64,000 nucleotides of DNA from Limnomonas spitsbergensis (taxonomy: Eukaryota; Chlorophyta; Chlorophyceae; Chlamydomonadales). Position numbers and translations under genes: made by a program. The stretch covers positions 3,162,001 through 3,226,000 of the forward strand of contig JAYJMM010000037.1 of NCBI GenBank assembly GCA_037349105.1, read 5' to 3'. Each line of letters starts with the position of its first letter. The first letter of the stretch is position 1. Under the pieces are notes generated by a model. It did not search any database and was not told the DNA's origin. It was given only the letters and a program-made list of their open reading frames with translations. Shown one piece after another: positions 1-11,265 of the stretch.

Positions 1-430
1 CCACGTCGGCAAAGAAAAAGTCAGCTAGGAAAGTCGAGGGAGAAGGCACGAGTGGAAAGAAAGGAATGCAATTTCACCCACCAAACAACAAGAACATAAG
101 TCAGGCAAACTGTACCCCCGTCCCCTTAAGAGACTAGCCTTCAAAAAGCTTATATACAAGTTGCAAAAACCAGGGCCTCCCACCCCTGTCTGCGGGCTCT
201 CCGACGTCCTGTCTGGTTGGGAGGAAAACATGAAAGGAACTTAAGGCTAGAGGACAGACAGAGAGGAGCACAAAGGGCCAAGAAAAACACCCCTCCAGAA
301 AACGGAATGGCAGACCGAAGGGTCCCCGCCACTAAAAGCAAGAGAGAGACTAACAGGGAAAGAGCCAGTCCCCAGGGAGGCAAACAAATACAGCTGACTA
401 GCCCAGGGGGGGGGGCAAAACACAACTAAA
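1..430. repeat. Dispersed repeat, copy 1
   Basis: The part from about 180 to 430 is clearly similar to 21,010-21,235: the same run of phrases around 'tctccgacgtcctgtctggt', purine-rich sequence and a closing 'cccagggaggcaaa'. It lies next to retroelement tails in both places, so it is probably the untranslated end of that element. No coding exon is convincing here. Confidence 0.6.
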
Positions 431-879
431 AAAAACCCATCCTCGAAAAGTATGGAGCTTGAAGAGAGCTTTCTATATCTGGTCTTTGAAATGCTTTTTG
501 GCCCAACGGTGACTGAGGTACAGAGAGCCAAACAATGAGGATTTGCTAAATTTCACAAAAGCTTATTTTGCGAATAACATCTCAGCCCTGAGAAAACAGC
601 ATAATATGAAGATCTCACTGCATAGGGTAGGGCCAGGGCTTTCCAACGACCCCTTGTGCATGGTCAACGGTCAACGCTAAGTACCCGGTCAACGCATGTC
701 AAACTAGGAGGGTGGGGGGCCAAGGCCCTAAAAAACGTTATTTTTTTCTTGAAGCCGAGATACCCTTCCAAAAGTCCTTAGGTGCAACTCCCATGTCAAA
801 CGGATAAGTTTTGGAGAATTAGGGGGGATGGGGTTCATAACTTTTTTTCTGCCCCCCCCACGGACTAGCCCTCAACAAA
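431..879. other. Intergenic, nothing recognised
   Basis: AT-richer sequence with short G and C runs (about 708-718 and 843-861). No exon-like open stretch with splice signals, tandem array or inverted repeat was seen. Confidence 0.5.
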
Positions 880-1330
880 GTCGACCACGTCCTCAACAAA
901 AGCCAGAGCCTCCCATCCATGCCTGCCCTGATACAACCGCTGAAAGTCCGTGGCGCCCTTGGGGGCGCCTGCCCAACTTCTCGCCCTCAGCCTCTCTTTC
1001 ACGCTAGGGCACTAAAGCACACATGCAGCGCATCCTCCACATGTTGGCCGTGTCCCTCAGCCCAGCACAGTTGGCAGTAGCGTGCGTCACCCTGCTGATC
1101 GCTGCGCCGTCCTCTATTACCAGCTGTGCTGGCCGCTCCAAGTCACAGCCTTAAGTACACACACGAGCGCACGCCCCTTTGCTAGTGCGGTTCCTGACGT
1201 GCGCCTGCTGTAGGCTGAAACCAGGCGTGGTAGGCGGCCGCAGACCAGTTTTTGGTGGCGGGGTCCCTAGGGTCTTTCCAGCCGACGACCTCCATCTGTG
1301 CCCGCTCTGCCTAGCTCTAATTGCATAATC
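880..1330 (-). mobile_element. Non-LTR retrotransposon 3' tail, remnant (minus)
   Basis: Read on the minus strand, this matches the C-terminal end of the element coded at 20,090-20,830. A zinc-knuckle-like segment (CQLCWAEGHG, then a histidine and cysteine further on) is followed by a conserved stretch containing WAGAPKGATDFQRLYQ and HGWEALAFV. The plus-strand copy has WAGPPGAATNFHQLYQ and HGWDALAFV. An in-frame stop lies between the two parts, so it is a dead fragment. A C-terminal Cys/His knuckle after the reverse transcriptase is common in LINE-type elements. The reverse-transcriptase core is absent, so the clade cannot be assigned. Confidence 0.6.
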
Positions 1331-1499
1331 TTGTTCAAAATGGGCGAGCAGGTCAGCCTCAGATGGTCCTCCTGTTTATAGGCCTACATACACAATGTGG
1401 GAGCATGTGATGAGGTTTCATTTTTTAGCAGGGCCATGCAAAAGCCTGTCCAAGAAATCAATTACCATGCATCATTCAGCATGAAAGCGGCATCATGAG

Positions 1500-2170
1500 G
1501 AAGGCCATGCTACGTGCAATGGTGCTTATGGCTGCCGTGCTGCACAGCATACGCCACATGGCTGCCAAGGTGCGCCTCGTGCCCATCTAACTTCACACAT
1601 CTGGTTGGCGGTTATATGCGCGGCGCCCGTAGCCGAATGTGCTGTGGGCCTCTTGTCACCCCGGCCAGGCAAAGTACTGGGATGCGCAACTGGTGCAGTG
1701 AAGCGCTGGGTGCCCTCGAGGATCTGCAGTGGCTGTGTCAGGCACCAATCGGCCTTCAGCAGCCCTTCGTCACAAAGGTGATGGCTCTAGTGGACGATGC
1801 CTAAGATCAGGCGCAAATTGACTGGGCAGGCAAAGGGATCCTAGGGAGCCTCTAAGCCCAGGGCTGCGGCAGCCTAACGTGCCTAGTTTCTATAGCAGGC
1901 GCCATGCTGGCGCACCAACAGCAAGGAGTGTGTTGGTGTTGGCATAAAGTAAGGGCTGGGACTCTGCTACAATAGCTCAGCCGACACGAGATGACGGCGC
2001 AACAGTCAGCGGCGTGAGACAAACGACTGCCAACGTTGCATGGCAAACGGAGATGGCAAGCATGAGGAGGATGTGCCACATGCTAACTTCCAGTTCCCTA
2101 ACGTCCAGGAGGAACTAAGGGAGCAAGGACAGGAAATTGACAGAAATGATGCACAAATTATGGCAAGGTC
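1500..2170 (+). mobile_element. Non-LTR retrotransposon 3' tail, remnant (plus)
   Basis: A degenerate copy of the segments at 5,365-5,945, 21,640-22,560 and 37,780-38,605. Shared landmarks are 'aggaaggccatgctacgt', 'gaagcgctgggtgccctc', 'cacaaaggtgatgg' and a terminal Cys/His stretch reading NDCQRCMANGDGKHEEDV. These occur in different frames, so the copy is frameshifted. Downstream sequence up to about 2,900 is shared with 23,290-23,850, so the tail was duplicated with its flank. Confidence 0.65.
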
Positions 2171-2948
2171 AGAGCGTCCCAAGATATGCAAAAATGAGAG
2201 ATGCAGATAACTAGCGGTAGCGCCCCTCTACGTGGCTGACTCCTCCCATTGTTGAATGGCCTCGGCCAAGGGAAAGGTGACCAAACTAAATGTGCCACAC
2301 AGGAACAGCCGCAGCATTGCCGCAGCGCATCAGTCAAGCGAAAGTTGATCAGCCGGCCTTGTTGTGACTGCAGAGCCCATTGCGTAGCCAAGCAGCAGCC
2401 GTTTTGCAGCAGAAACATGCCCCTTTCTATTTCCAATCGGGCTTTTGTTATACAGTACTTCTGTCAATAGTTACTATGTCCTCATTTATGGCCTCAAGCC
2501 ATTTATGGCCCCCCCCAAACAACTGGCGTGCAGTGATAGCCGGCATGATGTCAGGTCTGTTGGCACGAAAATCTGAATATGTGGCATGGCTTGATTCATG
2601 ACCTTGAATGAACCTTTCCTTTATTTGGGTTTATAAGACATCCTAAGTGCATGCATGCAACTTTTACGAACGCTAAATCATACACAGGCTGTTTCATTGG
2701 TTACCGGTATGCCTCGAAATGGGATCTCGAAGTATGGTTTTCTGCAGGCTGCATACAGCGGCAGGCCCCAGCTACTGGTTTGTCTCTCAAACATTATATC
2801 TCTCTTTAAGACGACGTTTGAGATGCTTGCCATTTACATATTGCGCAGCACCAACTCGGATAACTTGTTCAGTTTCAGTCAGGACGGTGATGAGGTTTCA
2901 GCCGCCTAGCTGTGTCCTGCCCTCTCACCCATTGAGCTGCACCTGTCA
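2171..2948. repeat. Duplicated non-coding segment (copy of 23,290-23,890)
   Basis: Starts with 'atggcaaggtcagagcgtcc' and runs through 'ctactggtttgtctctcaaa', both also present in the 23-kb copy in the same order. At 2,880-2,960 it holds a degraded minus-strand end of the Z exon (see 23,892). No intact gene was seen. Confidence 0.55.
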
Positions 2949-3176
2949 GTGTTGCAGGCAGCACATGCCATGACAGGCATTATCATGTTCTCTGATCATG
3001 TTGGTGCAATACACATTGTTCTTGCTTCTGAAGCCGATGAAGGTCCCTTCTATGACCAGCAACGTCTGATCAGGCAGAACAAGAAGTTGCCCGTACCACT
3101 TCAGTATAATTTACATGTTATATTGAAATATGCCAGCCCCTGCAGTGAGATCTTGTCTTCACTCTATTTTGAATAA
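2949..3176 (+). pseudogene. Duplicated unknown exon fragment ('SEAD' family)
   Basis: An open stretch of about 75 codons includes IHIVLASEADEGPFYDQQRL and a following QNKKLP. A minus-strand sequence at 9,645-9,790 reads HISPASEADHGPFCSQHHLI and then QNNKRP, so the two are homologous at protein level. Conservation of the reading frame between dispersed copies suggests descent from a coding exon. No family is recognised and no splice sites could be fixed. It may be a relic of a gene or of an old element. Confidence 0.35.
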
Positions 3177-3940
3177 CTGATGGAAATCCAAGGATCCTAT
3201 GCTTGCTTTGGGTACGGTACCTGATTTAATTGGCATTTGTAATGACAGGTTCAAATCATGGGAGGGGGAGGCATCCAGCATTTCCACCCTAGACCTGAGG
3301 GGTGCAGGCCCGCAACTTGATTGCGTCGTCAAAAGGTGTTGTCTTGGCAGCCAAGCGGAAGTATTGTGTACTGAAGCTTCAATGCTGCTCCTATATTTCT
3401 GTCGGTCAGGGTTGTGTGAGCTCTACCTTGACTTCCAACTTGGGGTCGACCTTGGGCCTTGGCCAAATGTTGCAAAATAATTTAGACCCAGGCTGCCCCC
3501 TACCTACAAATCAAAATCTACGTGCACTTTCCTCATGCTTTACCTTCAAAAATGAATCCTGTTCCATTGAATACAGATGCTCTATTTACCGTATTCAAAC
3601 ACATTCACACAAGTCCCCCAAACACACAAACTCAGCTGCAGTAGGTATGGTGAACAGAGGTGCGCAATCCGCCTCAAGTATATCCCAGCAGCTACGCTTT
3701 CCATGCACTCTGCAGGCATCGCAGGCAAGGCCTTGGTCATTAACCTGCCAGGTGGGTGATGTGTGTTAGCCTATATTGCAGCCCTATGGTGGTCAATGAG
3801 GGGAGGGACCACAAAGCTGTTCATCTTGTTTTACCTGCCAGAGCTGCGCAAATGTTGGTCTGCAGTATGGTAGCACTTCTGACTGCATGACAAGTACGGC
3901 CATAAAATGCCATCCGTTCAGAGTGGAGGGGAATATTTGA
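3177..3940. other. Intergenic, nothing recognised
   Basis: Mixed-composition sequence without a convincing exon, array or inverted repeat. Short open frames here show no splice context or similarity to other parts of the window. Confidence 0.45.
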
Positions 3941-3944
3941 TACC

Positions 3945-4087
3945 CCCTTCATACCTGGCAGGCCCTGCCCCCCCCCTAGGTACCTGGCAGGCCCCTTCTT
4001 CCCCCTTGATACCTGGCAGGCCCCTTCTTCCCCCTTCATACGTGGCAGGCCCCGTCGTCCCCCTTCATACATGGCAGGCCCCGTCAC
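3945..4087 (-). repeat. Minisatellite, about 29-30 bp unit, about 5 copies
   Basis: Imperfect units built on 'atacctggcaggcccc' plus a C-rich spacer. This is the reverse complement of the larger array at 11,626-12,365, whose unit core is 'gcctgccaggtatcaa'. The same satellite therefore sits in two duplicated blocks in opposite orientations. Confidence 0.85.
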
Positions 4088-4262
4088 CCCCTAGCAGGTT
4101 GTCTTGATGCTTGGACGACCGGCGTCCAGGCACTCTAGCTTTTGTCAGTCATGTTGGCCGCCCAACAGCCCCCAACGTGTGGTTTGGCGCGCTTAACTTA
4201 AGACTCTGGGTCACACGGCACAGCCATGCTGCTGAGAGTCCTGACCGTAGGAGCTCTTCACC

Positions 4263-4700
4263 TTAAACCCTGTACCCTTCCCCCTGAAATAGTGCAGGGC
4301 CCAGGTGTTGGCATTCCTCAATGATGCATGCATGTTTATAAACAAGCCAGACAGCTGAGCCAATGGAGCATACGGGTGTAAGATCAATCAACTCAGGCAT
4401 CTGAATTATTGACAGGGCATGACCCCACTCGGCCGTCCATCCCTGCGATCTCCCTGGCGCTGCCGAAATTGATGCCGTAAGGAGGAAATCTCCGGTTTTT
4501 AGCTTGACAAATCCCTCTTTCTTTCTCTGGAACTCCTCTCCCTTATCTGCCTCTCTTTTTAATGGCATGGTGGCTCCTGGATATTCACTCGTCCTCTTGG
4601 GCCTCCTCTTTATCTTTCCGTCACCTTTGCTCTTTAAGACTTGAACCTCCTCTTTATTTGTCTGGATCATCTTTTATCTCACTTGGATCTCCTCTTTCAG
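4263..4700 (-). pseudogene. Degraded coiled-coil-like exon ('EEIQ' family), minus copy
   Basis: The minus strand carries purine-rich codons for charged heptad-like peptide (KEEVQVLKSKGDGKIKRRPK and similar) and ends in a block (KTGDFLLTA, then TAEWGHAL) that recurs at 25,850-26,340 in plus orientation. Five copies are in the window, none with a clean full-length frame. The charge pattern suggests an ancestral coiled coil, but the function is unknown. The copy precedes a retroelement tail, unlike the copies at 8, 10.8 and 25.8 kb, which follow a P exon. Confidence 0.4.
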
Positions 4701-4924
4701 TCCATCAATCTGAAACCTGAAAGACCAGCTCTGCCTTTTCAGTCACAGCCGCCTTTCTCTTTGGCTAAGCCACTGCAGAAAGTGGGAACTCTGTTGGGCC
4801 GCTACAGCCAGCCTTGACCTGCCTTGCTTCGACCCCCTCCTGTTTTTCTATCAGTGCTGCCTGGGGCAAGGGTGGGTTTAAGATTCAAATTTCAAACTCC
4901 GGGAAATTTGTGTGCGGTATGGAC

Positions 4925-5360
4925 AAGTTATCAGAGGAACTGCTGCGCATCATTAACAACGAAGGGGAAAGGGGGAGATCCAGAGGGGGGAAGTAATTAG
5001 AGGTGCTGCTGCGCATCAAGATAAACAAAGGGGATATCCAAAGGGGACAAGTAATCAGAGGAACTGATGCGCAGCACGAAAATAAAAAGGAGATCCAGAG
5101 GGGACAACTAATCAGAGCTGCTGCCACGCAGCACGAAAAACGAAAGGAAGATCCAGAGAGAAAAGTAATCAGAGGAACTGCTGCACAGCACGAAAAACGA
5201 AAGGAAGATCTGGAGGGGACAAGTAATCAAAGGAGCTGCTGCACAGCATAAAAAATGATGGGGAGATCCAGGGGGGACAAGTAATCAGAGGAGCTGCTGC
5301 GCAGCACGAAAACACGAAGGGGAGATCCAGAGGGGACAAGGAATCAATGGAGCTACTGCA
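4925..5360 (+). repeat. Tandem repeat, 54-58 bp unit, about 8 copies
   Basis: Units contain 'gtaatcagaggaactgctgc', 'gcagcacgaaaa' and 'gagatccagagggga'. Copies differ by small indels, so the reading frame is not preserved along the array. Single stray units occur elsewhere, for example at 43,829-43,870 inside intron 1 of gene C and near 40,950. The array abuts the retroelement tail that follows. Confidence 0.9.
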
Positions 5361-5364
5361 AAGC

Positions 5365-5945
5365 AAAGTACTGGAAGGCGCACCTGCTGCAATGAAGCGC
5401 TGGGTGCCCTCGAGGATCTGCAGCGGCTGTGTGAGGCAGCAACCGACCTACAGCAGCCCCGCATCACAAAGGTGATGGCGCTAGTGGACAAAGCCAAAGA
5501 GCAAGCGTAACTTGACTCGTCAGGCCAAGGTATCCTAGGGATCCCGACACTGAGCCTAGGTCTGCGGTAGTCTACCGTGCCTAGTTTCTCCGCCACTGAG
5601 CCCAGGTCTGCAGCAGCCAACCACGTCAAGTTTCTATAGCGGCCTCCATGCTGGCACACCGAAAACCAGGAGTGTGTTGGTGTGGGCATAAACCAAGGGC
5701 TGCGACTCGACGCCAACAGTTCAGCCAACATTACAGGACGGCAAAACAGTAAGCGGCGTGAGACAAACGACTGCCAGCATTGCTTGTAAAAAGGAGATGG
5801 CAAGCATGAAGAGGGCGTGCCACATTCTTACATCCAGTGCCCTAGCGTCCAGGAGGAACAAGGGGAGCAGGGTTGGGCACACACCCCAGTCGGAGCCACA
5901 GTCTTTCACCAGTTGCACCGGGGCAGGAATGGGAGGCATACTCTA
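5365..5945 (+). mobile_element. Non-LTR retrotransposon 3' tail, remnant
   Basis: Contains the same ordered landmarks as the other tails: 'gcgctgggtgccctcgagga', 'atcacaaaggtgatggcgct', and a terminal KGDGKHEEGVPHSYIQCPSV segment followed by a WAHTPVGATVFHQLHRG stretch. The last part corresponds to WAGPPGAATNFHQLYQ at 20.5 kb. Stops and frameshifts break it. Confidence 0.65.
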
Positions 5946-6186
5946 GCTTGTGTACCAGATGGGTGGGGATATTGTGGGGACGGACACAAGCCCCCGACCT
6001 CCACACACTTCCCTGTCAGCGACTCGTGGAAGATGTTCTCTTTCAAATTCCCAACGTCAAACGACTACCGTATCTCAGAAAGAAAGAAGAAACGGCTATC
6101 TCAAAGTCAAAAAGTATGTTCATGCCCCCCTTCCTGACGTCGCTCTTAATGCAAACTCTACAGCCTCATCAAGCTCACCCATGAGC

Positions 6187-7700
6187 TGGAGTCATGTCCC
6201 TGGAGTCATGTCCCTGGAGTCATGTCCCTGGAGTCATGTCCCTGGAGTCATGTCCCTGGAGTCATGTCCCTGGAGTCATGTCCCTGGAGTCATGTCCCTG
6301 GAGTCATGTCCCTGGAGTCATGTCCCTGGAGTCATGTCCCTGGAGTCATGTCCCTGGAGTCATGTCCCTGGAGTCATGTCCCTGGAGTCATGTCCCTGGA
6401 GTCATGTCCCTGGAGTCATGTCCCTGGAGTCATGTCCCTGGAGTCATGTCCCTGGAGTCATGTCCCTGGAGTCATGTCCCTGGAGTCATGTCCCTGGAGT
6501 CATGTCCCTGGAGTCATGTCCCTGGAGTCATGTCCCTGGAGTCATGTCCCTGGAGTCATGTCCCTGGAGTCATGTCCCTGGAGTCATGTCCCTGGAGTCA
6601 TGTCCCTGGAGTCATGTCCCTGGAGTCACGTCCCTGGAGTCATGTCCCTGGAGTCATGTCCCTGGAGTCATGTCCCTGGAGTCATGTCCCTGGAGTCATG
6701 TCCCTGGAGTCATGTCCCTGGAGTCATGTCCCTGGAGTCATGTCCCTGGAGTCATGTCCCTGGAGTCATGTCCCTGGAGTCATGTCCCTGGAGTCATGTC
6801 CCTGGAGTCATGTCCCTGGAGTCATGTCCCTGGAGTCATGTCCCTGGAGTCATGTCCCTGGAGTCATGTCCCTGGAGTCATGTCCCTGGAGTCATGTCCC
6901 TGGAGTCATGTCCCTGGAGTCATGTCCCTGGAGTCATGTCCCTGGAGTCATGTCCCTGGAGTCATGTCCCTGGAGTCATGTCCCTGGAGTCATGTCCCTG
7001 GAGTCATGTCCCTGGAGTCATGTCCCTGGAGTCATGTCCCTGGAGTCATGTCCCTGGAGTCATGTCCCTGGAGTCATGTCCCTGGAGTCATGTCCCTGGA
7101 GTCATGTCCCTGGAGTCATGTCCCTGGAGTCATGTCCCTGGAGTCATGTCCCTGGAGTCATGTCCCTGGAGTCATGTCCCTGGAGTCATGTCCCTGGAGT
7201 CATGTCCCTGGAGTCATGTCCCTGGAGTCATGTCCCTGGAGTCATGTCCCTGGAGTCATGTCCCTGGAGTCATGTCCCTGGAGTCATGTCCCTGGAGTCA
7301 TGTCCCTGGAGTCATGTCCCTGGAGTCATGTCCCTGGAGTCATGTCCCTGGAGTCATGTCCCTGGAGTCATGTCCCTGGAGTCATGTCCCTGGAGTCATG
7401 TCCCTGGAGTCATGTCCCTGGAGTCATGTCCCTGGAGTCATGTCCCTGGAGTCATGTCCCTGGAGTCATGTCCCTGGAGTCATGTCCCTGGAGTCATGTC
7501 CCTGGAGTCATGTCCCTGGAGTCATGTCCCTGGAGTCATGTCCCTGGAGTCATGTCCCTGGAGTCATGTCCCTGGAGTCATGTCCCTGGAGTCATGTCCC
7601 TGGAGTCATGTCCCTGGAGTCATGTCCCTGGAGTCATGTCCCTGGAGTCATGTCCCTGGAGTCATGTCCCTGGAGTCATGTCCCTGGAGTCATGTCCCTG
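6187..7700 (+). repeat. Minisatellite, 14-bp unit, about 108 copies
   Basis: Perfect head-to-tail units of 'tggagtcatgtccc'. I see one variant base in the whole array (T to C at 6,629). Because 14 is two more than a multiple of three, every forward frame encodes the same 14-residue cycle (MSLESCPWSHVPGV), which gives three overlapping apparent ORFs of over 500 codons. The flanks match the P-exon blocks at 10.0, 25.3 and 47.4 kb. At the same place those hold only one copy of related sequence. I do not regard the open frames as a gene. Confidence 0.97.
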
Positions 7701-7813
7701 CACGAGTTTGGGTTTGGGGTCCAGGATTCAGGTCAGGGTTCGAGTTCAGAATGCATGTCTAGATACTGTGTATCACGTATCAACCAGACAACCACTATCT
7801 TTTCAATCCCAAG

Positions 7814-7901
7814 TCCTGATATCACCTGCCCAGTGGCCACAACTGTGCCCTACGAGCTGAAGGCATAAATGGATGTGCAGCCTATAGGGCCCAAGCAGCA
7901 G
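7814..7901 (+). pseudogene. P exon, copy 0 (broken)
   Basis: Homologue of the exon at 25,495-25,583. It begins PDITCPVATT as the others do and ends at a good donor (cag|gtatgt), but an indel shifts the frame and creates an in-frame TAA. The upstream acceptor is also lost ('cccaag' instead of 'ttacag'). It belongs to the block that contains the 14-bp array. Confidence 0.5.
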
Positions 7902-8084
7902 GTATGTAAATGCAATCGGGGACTAATACACAGGCCAGGTCAGGGAGGTCAGGTCTCAGAGCCAGGGCGTTGCCCGTTGTCCAGGTCGTGCTGGACACTA
8001 GCCGACAGGTTACTGGCGAGAAACAGAAGGGGGGCAAAGCGGGACAGGTATAGATTGGCGATAAATGGCGCGATAAAGAGGAGT

Positions 8085-8480
8085 TCAGGAAATTAAAGAG
8101 GAAATCCAGAACATTAATTCATCCAAGAGCATGGGTGCAGTGAAGAAGATATCTAGAAAGCAAGGGAAATGCAAGAGCCACAGTGGCATAAAGAGGCCAG
8201 GCAGAACAGAAAGAGGAGATCCAGACAAACCAAGAGGAGTTCCAAGGCATTTAAAAGAGCTTTAAACCTGAAATCCCGTTTCTACGGCGGCATCTGGGCA
8301 TCGCCAGAGAGACTGCAGGTATGGACAGCCAAGAGGGGTCAAGCCCTGTTACAAGGCGCCTGAGCTGATCGACCTTACGGTCGTTTGCTGAACTGAATTG
8401 GCTCAGCCGCATTGGCTGCCTGACTTCTTTACAAGCACGTCTTCCTCATTGAGGCCGGGGCCTGTCATAATTCAGGGTGA
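8085..8480 (+). pseudogene. EEIQ-family exon remnant
   Basis: Purine-rich plus-strand sequence with 'gaggaaatccag', 'gaggagatccag' and 'aagaggagttcc', followed by the block 'gagctgatcgacctta' and 'cattgaggc' that also ends the 4.3- and 25.8-kb copies. Frames are interrupted. Position after P and before T matches the other blocks. Confidence 0.4.
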
Positions 8481-8758
8481 AAGGTTCAAAGTATGAAGAG
8501 CTCTTGGGGGCAGGACAATGGCAGGACTCTCAGCAGCATGGCTTGCCACGTGTGACCCAAATTATTTATGAAGGGCGCCAAATCACCCGTGGGGGGCTGC
8601 AGAGCGGCCAGCTGTTAAGCTCATTGGGATCAAACTTTGACTGGCTTGCTGGACGCCCATGCGACAGGGCAAACTGCCCTCAACGTTCATGAACTCATAA
8701 ACTTATGATTTAGCTGAATTGTCCATGAAACGCGCTAAAATGAATACTGGCGACCCAC

Positions 8759-9300
8759 CTGCTCAATGATGGCATTGTCAATAAGAGGCTGGTCATCCAG
8801 TACTAGACGGTCCACAGCCTTTCAGAAGGAATCGATGGCATCTTTGAAAGTACGGATGGCAGGCCCTGACAGCAGATCTTCATACACGCCAGTGCTGATA
8901 CAGTGGCTGATGGTCAGGACCTGTGTGAGGAGGAGTGCCGGGTTTAAAAAAAGGCAGTGCATTGTCATCACAATCGTGTTCAGATGATACGGAGTAGCAG
9001 GTCATCCACCCTGTGTAGGTGCGCAGGACAGTGCTGTATGGCCCCTGGGCAACTCATTCACGGCAGAATATACCCTGTCTGACCTTCTAGGCGTCCGCCC
9101 AGCCCCACACCATTCCAGGCTTCGAGGCCCTCATGATGAAGCGGTCCGGCCACATCCTCCTCCAGGATGCCAGGGTGGACATTTCTCCTCCGCACCTTTT
9201 GATCTTCAGCATCCTTGCCTGCCTACATGGGTCTCATGCAGGCAGTTCAGTGGCCACGCATTCTTCATGCCGGCCTCCTCCTTGTGCATGTGGGCGGATG
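8759..9300 (-). pseudogene. T-family exon cluster, copy 0 (minus, broken)
   Basis: The 3' exon (8,920 down to 8,759, 54 codons) has an acceptor 'cacacag' and donor 'gtgggt'. It reads VLTISHCISTGVYEDLLSGP at the start and PLIDNAIIEQ at the end, with one TGA where the 45.8-kb copy has Trp (SRWKAV). An upstream exon part near 9,166-9,060 reads ILEEDVAGPLHHEGLEAWNG, and a further part near 9,300-9,200 reads HKEEAGMKNAWPLNCLHE. The same three parts recur at 26.8-27.3 kb (minus) and 45.4-46.0 kb (plus). I recognise no protein family. Stops indicate this copy is dead. Confidence 0.45.
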
Positions 9301-9644
9301 CGTAGTTTTGCTGCAATTGGCGGACAAGAGTGTTGTTCAACCTGCACCCAGGTTTATTGCGCATATCGGCAAATGTTCACCATCCCTGTAGCATCAGTGT
9401 GAGAGTTTGGGTGTGTATATTTTAGAGTGTTTGTGTGTCTGTTCAAGTAAATAAACACCCGTACTGGTTTCAAACGACAAGATTCCTGCTGCAGGAAAAG
9501 CAAGGGGAAAGGGCTCATGGAATTTCACATGTAAATTCAAAAATTTATGACTTCAGGATCCTTAAGCAAGGAAAGGGTTCTTGGATGTCCACCAGCATTT
9601 CAAAGTTATTCAGGACAGGGTGTCACTGCAGGGGCTGGCACATT

Positions 9645-9795
9645 TCAATATAAGTACAGAACAAGTACATTTGTCAGATGCAGTGGGGGTCGCTTATTAT
9701 TCTGCATGATCAGATGATGCTGGCTACAAAAGGGACCGTGATCGGCCTCAGAGGCTGGGGAGATGTGTATTGGACTGTGTTCCGGTATCGGACCA
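9645..9795 (-). pseudogene. SEAD-family fragment, minus copy
   Basis: Reads HISPASEADHGPFCSQHHLI followed by QNNKRP, homologous to 2,949-3,176. The opposite strand and following sequence to about 9,920 ('ggactgtgttccggtat', 'cacacttccctgtc') recur near 24,700-24,850 and 25,010-25,160. No functional assignment is possible. Confidence 0.3.
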
Positions 9796-10328
9796 ATGCC
9801 TACCGGGAGAAGGGGCTGACATTTATTTCTGCCATGGCCTGTGCTACCTGCAATATATCCGCCCTCGTATAAACGCAAAGCCCCAAGTATCCACACTTCC
9901 CTGTCGGCACACTTCCCTGTTGACTGCAAAAATCTGTTTTCCAAATTGCATGAAACCGTTAAATCACTTGCCAGTCTTGCAAGGGCGTAATGATAGATCA
10001 CAGGTCTTTGCGTACGCGGCCAACGTCAAACAGCATGTTCACACATTTGGGCAGTGGGCATAGCTACCTCATCTTCCTGGGTTTTGATGTATCGCCCCCT
10101 TCTTGCCACCGCAATTTTAAAGTCGACCGCGTCATCAATTAGCTCACCCTGGCATCAATATGCAGCATGCTGCTTCCGTTGCCTCTGCTGGAGTCACGCT
10201 TCTGGGGGCAGGTCCTGCAAGATTTCGGGAGCGGGGTTCATAAGTACCGGTAATTCAAGGCAGGGTTTAAGGTCCAGGGTGCATGTTCAAATACTGGTTA
10301 TGAATTATCAACCTGTACTTTTACAGTC

Positions 10329-10408
10329 CTGACATGACCTGTCTGGTGGCCACCTCTTGGCACGTCGAGTTTAGGCCTGGAAATGGATCTTTGACTTCCG
10401 AGCAGCAG
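10329..10408 (+). pseudogene. P exon, copy 1
   Basis: Bounded by a clean acceptor (ttttacag) and donor (gtaagt). It starts PDMTCLVAT, but it is 80 nt instead of the 89 nt of the 25.5- and 47.3-kb copies, and the indel moves it out of the shared frame. Flanks match the other P blocks. Confidence 0.45.
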
Positions 10409-10774
10409 GTAAGTAAATGCGACAGAAGATTACATACACAGGCCAGGTCATGGAGGTCAGGACTCAGAGACATCTCAGGGCCAGGGCATTACCAGCCATT
10501 CTGGTCAGTGATGGATTCAAGCCCACGAGTGAGAAAATAGGCATCGCACCATGTACCTAACACACAAACCAGTGACAACGATCCATACCATTACCATGCC
10601 ATTACAAATGAAACACAAATCAGGAATGCATGTTTGTCAAATGTCCCAGCAGCTATAATTGCATGAGTTCTCGTTCAAGAATTATCTTTGATGGCGGATG
10701 CACCCACAGACCACATTCAAATGTCTCTCGGAATTTGAAATCTGATTCTGAAACTCACCCGTGCCTAGCCTGGG

Positions 10775-11265
10775 GCCTGTGCCCCAAGGAGCAGCACTGG
10801 TAGTGAAGATGAGGGGCACTGGCGAGAAACAGAAGGTTGGAGAAGCAGGGCAGGTCAAGGCTGGCTGTAGTGTCCCAACAGGTTTCAGCATTGGCTTAGC
10901 CACAGAAGAAGTTGGCGGTGAAGGAGAAGGCAGAGCTGGGTACCAGCTTCTTGGACGGAGAGAGGAGATCCAAGTACCGGTATGACAAAGAGAAGGTCCA
11001 GGAAATAACGAGGAGATCCAAGAGCAAAGTTGCGGTAAATAGGAGGTGCAGAAAAATAAAGGGGAGATCCAGAGGGGAAAAAGGAACCACAGTAAGATCC
11101 AGAGGGGAAAAGGAGATTTAAAAACCACAGTAAGATCCAGAGGGGAAAAGGAGATTTAAAAACCACAGTAAGATCCAGAGGGGAAAAAGGAACCACAGTA
11201 AGATCAAGAGGAGAGGCAAAACAGGAAGAGGAGATATAGAAAATGAGGATACAATTTGTTGGGCA
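10775..11265 (+). pseudogene. EEIQ-family exon remnant with 38-bp tandem
   Basis: Runs of 'gaggagatccaag', 'ggaaataacgagg' and similar codons indicate Glu/Lys/Gln-rich coding ancestry. At 11,088-11,205 about three units of a 38-bp tandem ('ccacagtaagatccagaggg' plus a purine tail) have grown inside it. Frames are broken. The position between P and gene A matches the other blocks. Confidence 0.45.

Noticed and set aside
5950..7868. Three overlapping forward ORFs of 500-640 codons
   Set aside because: They are produced by the stop-free 14-bp satellite. All three frames give the same peptide cycle and there is no domain or splice context.
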